Assembly: GCF_019803445.1 (NCBI RefSeq)
Contig: NZ_CP081844.1
Span: forward strand, 694,501 to 758,500
Direction: 5' to 3'
From: Caenibius sp. WL
GTDB taxonomy: Bacteria > Pseudomonadota > Alphaproteobacteria > Sphingomonadales > Sphingomonadaceae
DNA length: 64,000 nucleotides
Below the pieces are notes generated by a model. It did not search any database. It was not told where the DNA came from and saw nothing but the letters and a program-made list of their open reading frames with translations. Made by a program: the position numbers and the translations under genes. Below are positions 19,031-27,272 of the stretch, in pieces; the first letter of the stretch is position 1, and each line of letters starts with the position of its first letter.

Positions 19031-19046
19031 CGTATCAAGGGATACG
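19031..19046 (-). promoter_or_regulatory. hairpin abutting the ATP-grasp start codon
   Basis: CGTATC-AAGG-GATACG, a perfect 6-bp stem with a 4-base loop, lies immediately 5' of the minus-strand ATG at 19030, where a ribosome-binding site is expected; no Shine-Dalgarno sequence is visible. It may affect translation, serve as a protein-binding site, or indicate that the true start is further in (for example the in-frame GTG at codon 15). Confidence 0.35.
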
Positions 19047-19171
19047 CGAAGCTCGTCAAATACTCCAGGCCTATGCGAAGCTGTTCGCCCTGATCCGGTT
19101 GCAGAGATGATGGAAATAATGTTACTTTTTACGGAAATTTATTCTCTTATGAGGAGCGAGGGGCGGGAAGT

Positions 19172-20161
19172 ATGAAGGGAGGAGATCTGCAAAGAGCGGC
19201 TATACTGATGCAGCATGTTGCAAAATTCGAACGGGTTGAATTGCCTAAATTAACACGTCACCAAGTATGCAATCCTTCAATTCTAATAGATAGTGGCCGA
19301 ATTCTGGTGGCTTATAGAGGGGTTAACTATGATTTGAGAAATGGAAACTACAGGGCGTACTATTGTGGTGAGCGAGTAAAATACTCAGACACCCAGAATT
19401 ACCTCGCAGAATTGGATATGGGGTTAAACCTCACGCAAGCTTCTTTTTTGGAAGATCGCCATATCCGGGCTCATGACCTTGCACTGATGGGCTTGCAGGA
19501 TTTGCGATTGTTCAAATGGCAAGGTCATGTTTTTGCAGTGGCGGCGGCAGCAGGATTGATTGCAAATGCTAACGGTCGTGATGCCCTCAAGATTTTTACG
19601 ATGGTCTTGCTTGAGGTGCGAGGGGGAATCCTCCGGCTCCATAGGTATCTGCCTCGCCGCCAGTTCCACGAGAAAAACTGGATGCCATGGGTAAAGAATG
19701 GTGAGCTGAATTTTGTGTATGCCGGAAACCCTTGCGAGATTGTGCAGCTTTCGGAAGAAGGAGAGATACATACCGTAAAAATTAACCCGGCGATGGACCT
19801 CGATTTGTCGGGGGGGTCCTGTGTCATGCGCATATTGGGGCGGTATGTAGGAATATTACATCGCAAACAGGCCTTGTACGTTCCCAACCCACACACCGGC
19901 AGCACCAGCGTCAAGTTTGTTTACACACATGTTGTCGCTATTTTTGATGACGACTTTTCTCTCATTTCTATGGGAGGTGAGTTTTCGTTCGAGGGTCAGA
20001 ACGTTGAATTTTGTAGCGGCGTTGCGTTTCACGACAATATGATCGTCTTGTCCTACGGAGTATGTGACAGTGCAGCTGTCATTCTGCGCCTGGATGCCCT
20101 TGAATTCTTCAAATTTGCTGGTGTCGATCTGTGCATTTTTAATCTTAGGGTCGGGGTTTGA
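19172..20161 (+). CDS. five-bladed beta-propeller protein, GH43/GH130-superfamily-like
   Basis: 329 aa, cytoplasmic by appearance (no signal peptide). The motif order fits a family of uncharacterised propellers related to GH130/GH43 enzymes: 'NPSILIDSGRILVAYRGVNY' (34-53), 'GLQDLRLF' (107-114), 'EKNWMPW' (167-173), 'SGGS' (213-216), and 'FCSGVAFHDN' plus 'VLSYGVCDSAAV' (280-303). Such folds bind or process oligosaccharides; Asp110 and Glu167 are candidate active-site residues. It is divergent from the ATP-grasp/glycosyltransferase pair across 141 bases and shares their AT-rich composition, which suggests one functional unit. Confidence 0.7.
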   Translation: MKGGDLQRAAILMQHVAKFERVELPKLTRHQVCNPSILIDSGRILVAYRGVNYDLRNGNYRAYYCGERVKYSDTQNYLAELDMGLNLTQASFLEDRHIRAHDLALMGLQDLRLFKWQGHVFAVAAAAGLIANANGRDALKIFTMVLLEVRGGILRLHRYLPRRQFHEKNWMPWVKNGELNFVYAGNPCEIVQLSEEGEIHTVKINPAMDLDLSGGSCVMRILGRYVGILHRKQALYVPNPHTGSTSVKFVYTHVVAIFDDDFSLISMGGEFSFEGQNVEFCSGVAFHDNMIVLSYGVCDSAAVILRLDALEFFKFAGVDLCIFNLRVGV

Positions 20162-20297
20162 TGGCCGGAACGTATCTTTGCCCAGAGCCGATACGCTCGA
20201 ACAGTTCAATATTTTGTAACACCCATACCACTGCTTGGTTCTGAGGTTTCAGCCCGTTAACGGCAGCTTTGAGCGGGAACCAATTTGTCCAAGCCCC

Positions 20298-20891
20298 CTA
20301 GAGGTCGGAGGCTTTCATGCGGAAGATCGGCTGGTGCGGTTCGTAGGCTTCCATCCGTTCCAGCAGCAGATCCAGTTCGTGTTCCGCGATCAGGATGCGG
20401 GCATGGGCCGGGCGGACGAAACCGGTATCGGTTATGTGCCGGACAAAGCCGAGCAGTCCGTCGTAGAAACCGAAAGCGTTGAGCAGGCCGACCGGCTTGC
20501 TGTGATAGCCGAGTTGCGCCCAACTGATCGCCTCCCACAATTCGTCCATCGTGCCGACCCCGCCGGGCAGAGTGAGGAAAGCATCGGCAAGTTCGGTGAA
20601 CAGCGCCTTGCGTTCGTGCATGGTGGCCACGACATGGAGGTGGGTGCAGGCCTCGTTGGCCACTTCGCGGTCGACCATCGCTTCGGGGATGACCCCGATC
20701 ACTTTGCCGCCCGCTTCCAGCGCCGCTTGCGCCAGCGCGCCCATCAGGCCCAGCTTGCCGCCGCCATAGACCACGGTGATGCCCCGCCGGGCGAGTTCCG
20801 CCCCGACCGCGCCCGCGAGCGTGAGATAGCGGGAATCGGACGGCGTGGCCGATCCGCAATAGACGGCGATGGCGCGGAGCGTGTGGTTCAT
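20298..20891 (-). CDS. LOG family protein (TIGR00730 Rossmann fold)
   Basis: 197 aa, with 'VYCGSATPSDSRY', 'VVYGGGKLGLMGALA' and the nucleotide-phosphoribohydrolase motif PGGxGTxxE ('LPGGVGTMDELWE'). Family members (LOG, YvdD) release the base from cytokinin or purine nucleoside 5'-monophosphates; the bacterial role is usually unclear. The start ATG at 20891 overlaps the crtI stop by four bases (ATGA), so it is coupled to crtI. Confidence 0.9.
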   Translation of the reverse strand: MNHTLRAIAVYCGSATPSDSRYLTLAGAVGAELARRGITVVYGGGKLGLMGALAQAALEAGGKVIGVIPEAMVDREVANEACTHLHVVATMHERKALFTELADAFLTLPGGVGTMDELWEAISWAQLGYHSKPVGLLNAFGFYDGLLGFVRHITDTGFVRPAHARILIAEHELDLLLERMEAYEPHQPIFRMKASDL

Positions 20892-22381
20892 GCGGCGAAA
20901 TCCTCCAGCATCAGGTCGGCGGTCACTCTGGCGCTGCTGATCACGCCGGGGATACCCGCGCCGGGATGCGTGCCCGCCCCCACCAGATAGAGATTGCCGA
21001 TCGCCTCGTCGCGGTTGTGGCCGCGCAGCCATGCGCTTTGCGTCAGAATCGGCGCGAGGCTGAACACGCTGCCGAGATGGACGTTGCCATCCCGCGCGAA
21101 ATCGCGCGGGGCATAGTGGAACCGGGTCACGATCCGGTCATGGATATCGGGGATCAGCCTGCGGCCGACTTCGTCGAGAATGCGCTTTTCGAGCATTGGG
21201 CCGATCTCTTCCCAGTCGACGGTCAGCTTGCCCATATGGGCGACCGGCACCACCGCATGGAAAGTGCTTTTTCCCGGCGGGGCGACGGAAGGATCAGTGA
21301 CTGTGGGATGATGGAGATAGATCAGGAAATCGTTGGGCAGCACACCATGATCGAAAATGTCCGCCAGCAGCCCTTTATAGCGCGGACCGAACAGCATCAT
21401 ATGATGCGGAATGCCCGGCCAGCTTCCCTCCATCCCGAAATGGACCACGAACAGGCTGGGGGAAAAGCGCTTGCGGGCCAGCTTGCGCGCGTAGATCCGG
21501 CCTCGCTGGGTTTCGCCGAGCAGATCGCGATAGGAATGGACGATATCGGCGTTGCTGGCCACGGCATCGCAGGCTTGGTGCCAGCCGCTGCGTGTGTGCA
21601 CCCCGGTCACACGGTTGCCCAGCGTTTCGATCCGCACCGCCGGATCGCCCAGCCGGATCGTGCCGCCCAGCCGTTCGAACTGGCGCACCATGGCGGCGAC
21701 CAGCCGGTTGACCCCGCCGCGCGGCCACCACAGCCCGCCCTGCTTCTCCAGCTTGTGGATCAGTGAAAGGGCCGCGCTGGCGTTCATCGGATTGCCGCCG
21801 ACGAACAGCGTGCGGAAGCTCAGCGCCTCGCGCAGTTTGGGCGCGCGCACGAAGCTGCCCGCCCGCGCATAGATCGAGCGCCAGGCCTGATAGCGGACCA
21901 TGGCCGGGAGCAGCTTGGCCATGCTCGATGCCGTCTGGAAAGCGGTCTGGCCATGCCTCTGGTAGGTTTCGCGATAGACCTGCGCGGCGTAGTCCTGAAA
22001 TTCGCCGTAGCCCACGATATCGGCCGGGGCGATGCGGGCGATTTCGCGCTGGAGCGATGCTTCGTCGCGGGCGAAATCGAAATTGGTCCCATCCGGCCAG
22101 TTGAGCCGGTAGAACGGCGCCACCGGGAGCAGTTCGACATCGTCGGCCATGTGATGCCCGGTCAGGGCCCACAGTTCCTCGAAAGCGAACGGATCGGTGA
22201 TGATCGTCGGGCCGGCATCGAAAGTGAAACCGTCTTTCTGCCAGAAATGGGCGAGGCCGCCGGGCTTGTCGCGCGCTTCGATCACGGTCGTGGCGATTCC
22301 CGCCGCCTGCAACCGGATCGCCAGCGCCAGCCCGCCGAATCCCGCGCCGATGATGCACACCCGCTTGTCCGCGGCACTCAT
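20888..22381 (-). CDS. crtI: phytoene desaturase
   Basis: FAD-dependent carotenoid desaturase, 497 aa, converting phytoene stepwise toward lycopene. N-terminal FAD site 'CIIGAGFGGLALAIRLQAAG', followed by 'ARDKPGGLA'; the C-terminus has the CrtI signature 'GNLYLVGAGTHPGAGIPGV' (carotenoid oxidoreductase pattern). No other crt gene lies directly beside it: LOG family downstream, DUF2585 divergent upstream. Consistent with a yellow-pigmented sphingomonad. Confidence 0.93.
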   Translation of the reverse strand: MSAADKRVCIIGAGFGGLALAIRLQAAGIATTVIEARDKPGGLAHFWQKDGFTFDAGPTIITDPFAFEELWALTGHHMADDVELLPVAPFYRLNWPDGTNFDFARDEASLQREIARIAPADIVGYGEFQDYAAQVYRETYQRHGQTAFQTASSMAKLLPAMVRYQAWRSIYARAGSFVRAPKLREALSFRTLFVGGNPMNASAALSLIHKLEKQGGLWWPRGGVNRLVAAMVRQFERLGGTIRLGDPAVRIETLGNRVTGVHTRSGWHQACDAVASNADIVHSYRDLLGETQRGRIYARKLARKRFSPSLFVVHFGMEGSWPGIPHHMMLFGPRYKGLLADIFDHGVLPNDFLIYLHHPTVTDPSVAPPGKSTFHAVVPVAHMGKLTVDWEEIGPMLEKRILDEVGRRLIPDIHDRIVTRFHYAPRDFARDGNVHLGSVFSLAPILTQSAWLRGHNRDEAIGNLYLVGAGTHPGAGIPGVISSARVTADLMLEDFAA

Positions 22382-22624
22382 GCCGTATCTCCGGGTAGAG
22401 CGGCCGGGATCGGGTGAGGCAGAGCCCTGCGGAAGGGAAAGAGGTCAAAGGAGCGGCCGCGCATCGCCGCGCGACTGTAGCGCCTGCCCGGCGATGCGCA
22501 ATCTCTGCTTGCCGCATGGGGGCCCGGCGCATGGCCGGTGGCCGTGGAATCCTTGCACCCGCGGGTTGCGCGGGGGGCCAAAACCCGCTCTGAATCAGGC
22601 GGAACATGCGAAGGGGAGGACCGT

Positions 22625-23227
22625 TTGACCATACGATCGCCAGGCCTGTTGCCGCATCGCCGCGCCATCGTGGCCACGGCGGTGGTGTGCCTGCTGGTGC
22701 TGGGCATCTTGCTGGCCATGGGCCGCCCGCCGATCTGCGCCTGCGGCACGGTGAAGCTGTGGCACGGCGTGGTGCAATCGGCGGAAAACAGCCAGCATAT
22801 CGCCGACTGGTACAGCGCCAGCCATGTGATCCATGGGCTGCTGTTCTATTTCTTCGCTTGGGTGCTGTGGGTGCGCTGGCGTCTGTTCGGCGGCGTGCCC
22901 GCCCGGTATGCCCTGCCGATTGCGGCGGCGTTCGAAGCGTTCTGGGAAATCCTCGAAAACTCGCCGATGATTATCGAACGGTATCGCGCGGTGACGGTGA
23001 GCTTCGGCTATGTCGGCGACAGCATCGTCAATTCGTTGAGTGATATCGGCTGGATGGTGATCGGTTTCCTCCTCGCCAGCCGCCTGCCTGTCTGGGTGAG
23101 CGTTGCGCTGGCGCTCGCGCTCGAACTGGCGACTTTGATTCTGATCAGGGACAACCTTACATTGAACGTGCTCATGCTGGTGTGGCCGATGGATTCGGTC
23201 CGCCAGTGGCAAGCGCTGGGGGGATGA
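22625..23227 (+). CDS. DUF2585 (UPF0314) family membrane protein
   Basis: 200 aa with several hydrophobic segments and the family core 'CGTVKLWHGVVQSAENSQH' followed by 'IADWYSASHVIHG', then 'AAFEAFWEILENSP' and 'GYVGDSIVNSLSDI'. Function unknown; restricted mostly to alphaproteobacteria. The frame is open from 22538, but I place the start at TTG 22625 because a strong Shine-Dalgarno sequence (GGGGAGGA) lies 4 bases before it and the upstream residues are low-complexity. Confidence 0.85.
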   Translation: MTIRSPGLLPHRRAIVATAVVCLLVLGILLAMGRPPICACGTVKLWHGVVQSAENSQHIADWYSASHVIHGLLFYFFAWVLWVRWRLFGGVPARYALPIAAAFEAFWEILENSPMIIERYRAVTVSFGYVGDSIVNSLSDIGWMVIGFLLASRLPVWVSVALALALELATLILIRDNLTLNVLMLVWPMDSVRQWQALGG

Positions 23228-23248
23228 TACCGCGTAAGGAGAGAGCAC

Positions 23249-24067
23249 ATGAAATCGATTGTCGTCCATATCGGACTCGATAACGGGCAAGATGCGCGTT
23301 ACCGGGTCGCCGTCGATATCGCCCGCGCCTTCGATGGCTATCTCACTTGCATCCAGCCCGCCACCCCGGTCGACGCCTATATGCCGATCGATCCGTTCGG
23401 CGGGGCCGCGTTCATTGGCGATGCCTTTGAAAAGGCGCGCGAAGCGGAAGACGATCAGCGCCGCGAGGTGGAAGCACGTCTGGCCAAGGAAGGTATCGGC
23501 TGGGAATGGCATCGCCATGCCGCCGCGCCTGCCCGCCTGCTGATCAGCCATAGCTGGCTGTCCGATCTGATCGTGGTCAGCGCGCCGCCCGCCAACTGGG
23601 CTGCCCGGCTGGGTTCGCCGCCGATTGCCGCCGAAGTGGTCACCCGCGCGCCGGGGGCGACGCTGGTGGTGCCGGAAACGGCGGCGGACTTCGCGGTCGA
23701 TGGGCCCGCGGTGGTGGCCTGGAACGGCTCGCCCGAATCCTGCCAGGCGATCCGGGCTGCGTTGCCGCTGCTCAAGCGGGCGCAATCGGTCACTCTGGTC
23801 TGCGTCGAAGCGGACCGGCACGAGGACCTCCCGCCTCTGCAGGCTGCCACGTTCCTTTCGCGCCATGGCGTCGCCAGCGAGATCGTGCAGATCGGCGCGC
23901 GCGGCCGCCCGGTGGCCGAGGCGCTGCGCGATGCTGCGCTCGACCGCAAGGCTGCCTATCTGGCGATGGGCGCCTATGGCCATTCGCGCTGGCAGGAAAG
24001 CCTGCTGGGCGGCGTTACGCGTGACATGCTGATCGGTTCGCCGCTGCCGCTGCTGCTGGCGCACTGA
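23249..24067 (+). CDS. universal stress protein (tandem UspA domains)
   Basis: 272 aa, two Usp-like halves (about 1-145 and 150-272). The second half carries the ATP-binding pattern G-x2-G-x9-G ('MGAYGHSRWQESLLGG') and 'PLPLLLAH' at the C-terminus. Members bind nucleotides and aid survival under stress; the precise role is unknown. A good ribosome-binding site (AAGGAGAG) precedes the ATG, 21 bases after the DUF2585 stop, so co-transcription is likely. Confidence 0.9.
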   Translation: MKSIVVHIGLDNGQDARYRVAVDIARAFDGYLTCIQPATPVDAYMPIDPFGGAAFIGDAFEKAREAEDDQRREVEARLAKEGIGWEWHRHAAAPARLLISHSWLSDLIVVSAPPANWAARLGSPPIAAEVVTRAPGATLVVPETAADFAVDGPAVVAWNGSPESCQAIRAALPLLKRAQSVTLVCVEADRHEDLPPLQAATFLSRHGVASEIVQIGARGRPVAEALRDAALDRKAAYLAMGAYGHSRWQESLLGGVTRDMLIGSPLPLLLAH

Positions 24068-24157
24068 TCGCGGGTGATCCGCCGCCTGTTTCCCCGCGCC
24101 TGCCATGCAAGGCACGTTTTTCACGCTTGTGCGTTGGAAAGGCGTTAGGGAGCAGCC

Positions 24158-25015
24158 ATGCGAAATTTGCTTTTGTGTACAAGTGCCTTCTGCGCGGCGG
24201 CGATCGCCGCCCCGGCGATGGCGCAGACCGTTCCTGCCGGGGCCGCCGGTGGCGAACCCAGCGTTTATGACGGCGACTGGCTGAGTGTCGGCGCGGGGGT
24301 GGGCTACGGCCCATCCTACGATGGTTCGGACGATTACGTGGTTTTCCCGGTGCCGGTGGTCCAGGGCAATCTGGCCGGTATCGGCATCACGCCGCGCATG
24401 GGCGGGATCGCGCTCGATTTCGTGCCCGACCCGGACAAGGGCGTGGGTTTCAATATCGGCCCTTCCATCCGCCTGCGCACCAATCGCGCCAGCCAGATCG
24501 AGGATAAGGTTGTCCGTTCGCTCGGCAAGCTCGACCGGGCGCTGGAAGTGGGGCCGAGCCTCGGGATCAGGGTGTCGCAGGTGTTTCACCAGTACGATGC
24601 CCTCTCCATCAACGCCGATGTCGCGTGGGACGTGGCGGGAGCGCACAAGGGCATGGTGGTGACGCCTTCGGTCACTTATTTCACGCCGCTCAATCGCGGG
24701 GTGGCCATCGGGCTCAACGTCAGCGCCGAATATGGCGACCGCAAGTTCGCCGATTACTATTACTCGGTCAGCCCGGCGCAAAGCGCGGCCAGCGGCCTTT
24801 CGGCGTTCTCTGCGGGCAAGGGCTTCACCAAAGTCGGGGTGGCGGCGATCGGCGGAATCGATCTCGATGGCGATCTGCTGAACGGCGGGTTCGCCGTGGT
24901 GATCGGCGGCGGTTACGCGCGGATGCTGGGCGATGCGAAGGATTCGCCGTTCACGTCCGAACGCGGCAGCCCCAACCAGTGGTTCGGCGCGGTCGGGCTG
25001 GGCTATACCTTCTGA
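24158..25015 (+). CDS. MipA/OmpV family outer-membrane protein
   Basis: 285 aa with a cleavable signal peptide (about 1-22, 'AAPAMAQ'). 'LSVGAGVGYGPSYDGSDDY' after it and repeated amphipathic strands ending in 'FGAVGLGYTF' with a terminal Phe are typical of the MipA/OmpV outer-membrane beta-barrel family. MipA scaffolds murein enzymes in E. coli; OmpV proteins are porin-like adhesins. Which applies here cannot be told. Confidence 0.9.
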   Translation: MRNLLLCTSAFCAAAIAAPAMAQTVPAGAAGGEPSVYDGDWLSVGAGVGYGPSYDGSDDYVVFPVPVVQGNLAGIGITPRMGGIALDFVPDPDKGVGFNIGPSIRLRTNRASQIEDKVVRSLGKLDRALEVGPSLGIRVSQVFHQYDALSINADVAWDVAGAHKGMVVTPSVTYFTPLNRGVAIGLNVSAEYGDRKFADYYYSVSPAQSAASGLSAFSAGKGFTKVGVAAIGGIDLDGDLLNGGFAVVIGGGYARMLGDAKDSPFTSERGSPNQWFGAVGLGYTF

Positions 25016-25063
25016 TCGGGGCAGGCGGAACGGCCATGGCCGCATCCCGCGCCGCGCATCGGC

Positions 25064-27109
25064 TTATTTCCCCAGCGCTTCCTGGGGCAGGGCCGGGCGT
25101 GGGCCGGGAACGGGCGCGGTGCGATTGCCTGTCTTCAGATAGGTGTCGAACCATTCCATCATCCGCAGGTTGAAATCATACCGCGCGGCGGCCCGGCGGT
25201 TGCCGTGGCCTTCGCCGGGATAGAGCACCAGCCGCACCGGCGTTTCCGGCTTGCGCACTTTCAGATTGCGGTACAGTTCCATGCTCTGCGCCGGGTTGAC
25301 GCGCGGATCGGCCGCGCCATGCAGGATCAGCAGCGGCGTGGTCGCCTTGCCCACGTGGTAGATCGGGCTGCGTTCCAGCAGGTGCTGCCATTCCTCCCAC
25401 GGATATTTCAGTTCGTGCACCAGCCGCATTTCGGTGGGGATGTCGGTGGTGCCGAATTTGCTGATGAGATCGGAAATGCCCACTAACATCACCCCGGCGG
25501 CGAATTCCTCGCTCTGCGCGGTGGAGGCCCAGGCGGTGGCGAACCCGCCGTAGGAGCCGCCAGTCATGCCCACCCGGCGCGGATCGGCCACCCCTTGCGC
25601 CACCAGCGCCCGCTTGCCATCGACCAGATCGTCGAATTCCTTGCCCGCGTAATCGTTCTGGTGCTGCTTCGAAAAAGCAGTGCCATAAGCGGTGGAGCCC
25701 CGGTAATTGGGCAGGAACACGGCATAGCCCCGGCCCGCCGCGACTTGCCCGGGCCCGCCGTAATTCGTCACCCAGCCGTTCGATTCATGGGATTCGGGTC
25801 CGCCGTGGACATCGAAAATCGTCGGGGCGCCGCCGCGCGGCACGCCGCCCACCGGCTCGATCAGTACCCCTTCGATCGCCTGCCCGTCGCGCGCGGTATA
25901 GGTCAGCGTGCGCTGGCGGCCGAAATCGATCTGCGCCAGCCACGGATTGTGCCGTGTCCAGCGGGCGAAGCGGCCATCGGTCAGCACGAACAGTTCGCCG
26001 GGGTGGGCCGGGCTGTCGGCGTTGACGGCGATGGTCTGGCCCATGGCTTTGACCTGGTTGAGAATCAGATCGCCCGGATCGATTTCCTGCGCCGTGCCAT
26101 CGGGGGCGTAGATGCGCAGCACGCTGCGCGCGCCCTTGTGGATCACCGCCGCCAGCCGGCCATCGGGCAGCCAGGTGGAATCGATGGCCGCTTCGGCCGC
26201 CCCGGCGTTGAGCGGAGTCATCGCGCCGGTGGCGAGATCGATGCGATGGAGCGTGGTCGGGGCGGGATCGTGCTGATCGACCGCCGCCAGCAGCGCCAAT
26301 GTCCGGCCATCTGGGGCCAGTTCGGGATCGGCGATCTTGCCCGGGGTTTCGATCACCCGCCCGATGCGGCCGCTGGCAAGGTCGAGCACGGCCACGCGCT
26401 GGCGGGTGTAGCTGTCGTCCACGCTCGGCGTGGGGGCGGTGGTCAGGATCGCCGTGCGCCCGTCCGCCGCGATCTGGATGGCGGTGGCATGCCCTGTCAG
26501 CGGGATCGCGCGGGGGTGCTTGTCCAGATCCTTGCTGCCGCCCCTGCCCGTGATCCGGGCGGCGAACAGGCGGTTGGTGCGCCATTCCTCCTCATAGATT
26601 TCGGCGGTGAACCCGGCCTTGGCTTCGGCCTCGCGCCGTTCGTCCTTCGCCGGGCTGGCAAGCAGGTAGAGCGTCGCCCCATCGGGCGCCCAGGCGTAGG
26701 CAAGGATATCGCCATCCTCGATCGCGGCGAGCTTGCGATGGCCGCCGCCGTCCACCGGAATGCCCCAGACGGCGTCTTTCTCATCTTTCGCCGCCCAGAT
26801 GAAGCTGATCGTCCGCCCGTCGGGGCTGAAGCGCACTGTCGACACGTCCATATCGGCGGGCAGGAACGCGCGAAGCTGATCCGGCCCCCAGGCGAGATGG
26901 AGCTGCTGGCGCGCCGCGCCGTTCTTTTCACCCCGCGTCACATCGGGCAGGCTCTGGCTGGTGTAGGCGATCCGCGTGCCATCGGGCGACAGCGCGATCT
27001 GGCCCACCTGTTCCAGCCGGGCGACATCTTCCGGCGTCATCGGCCGGGCATGGAGCATGGCGGGCGCGGCCAGCACGGCCAGAGTGAGACAGACGGTAAA
27101 CGGGCGCAC
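25064..27109 (-). CDS. S9 family serine peptidase (prolyl oligopeptidase type)
   Basis: 681 aa, secreted to the periplasm: signal peptide 'FTVCLTLAVLAAPAMLHA'. A seven-bladed beta-propeller-like N-terminal part (WD40-like repeats such as 'LSPDGTRIAYTS' and 'FSPDGRTISFIW') precedes the alpha/beta hydrolase domain with nucleophile 'GMTGGSYGGFATA', the acid in 'ILHGAADPRVNPAQ' and His in 'GEGHGN'. Cleaves short peptides. GTG start at 27109 chosen for its GGAGA ribosome-binding site and the signal peptide that follows; an ATG 13 codons upstream is the alternative. Confidence 0.92.
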   Translation of the reverse strand: MRPFTVCLTLAVLAAPAMLHARPMTPEDVARLEQVGQIALSPDGTRIAYTSQSLPDVTRGEKNGAARQQLHLAWGPDQLRAFLPADMDVSTVRFSPDGRTISFIWAAKDEKDAVWGIPVDGGGHRKLAAIEDGDILAYAWAPDGATLYLLASPAKDERREAEAKAGFTAEIYEEEWRTNRLFAARITGRGGSKDLDKHPRAIPLTGHATAIQIAADGRTAILTTAPTPSVDDSYTRQRVAVLDLASGRIGRVIETPGKIADPELAPDGRTLALLAAVDQHDPAPTTLHRIDLATGAMTPLNAGAAEAAIDSTWLPDGRLAAVIHKGARSVLRIYAPDGTAQEIDPGDLILNQVKAMGQTIAVNADSPAHPGELFVLTDGRFARWTRHNPWLAQIDFGRQRTLTYTARDGQAIEGVLIEPVGGVPRGGAPTIFDVHGGPESHESNGWVTNYGGPGQVAAGRGYAVFLPNYRGSTAYGTAFSKQHQNDYAGKEFDDLVDGKRALVAQGVADPRRVGMTGGSYGGFATAWASTAQSEEFAAGVMLVGISDLISKFGTTDIPTEMRLVHELKYPWEEWQHLLERSPIYHVGKATTPLLILHGAADPRVNPAQSMELYRNLKVRKPETPVRLVLYPGEGHGNRRAAARYDFNLRMMEWFDTYLKTGNRTAPVPGPRPALPQEALGK

Positions 27110-27272
27110 GGTATCTCCCTGTTGTCCGGCCCGGTGCGCGGGCCCCATGTTCTAACCCCTTGATACCGCGATGGCGCGGGGCCGCAAGCGGGTCCTGTCA
27201 CTCCCGGCCGGGCCTTGCTTCCTCGCGGTGGGAGAGATGACAGGCCCCGGCGCTTGGTTTATGGCAGCGCCC

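Noticed and set aside
22595-25045. Very long open frame on the minus strand (816 codons)
   Set aside because: It runs antisense to DUF2585, the universal stress protein and the MipA-like gene; its translation is His/Arg/Asp-rich without family features, an effect of high GC at third positions.
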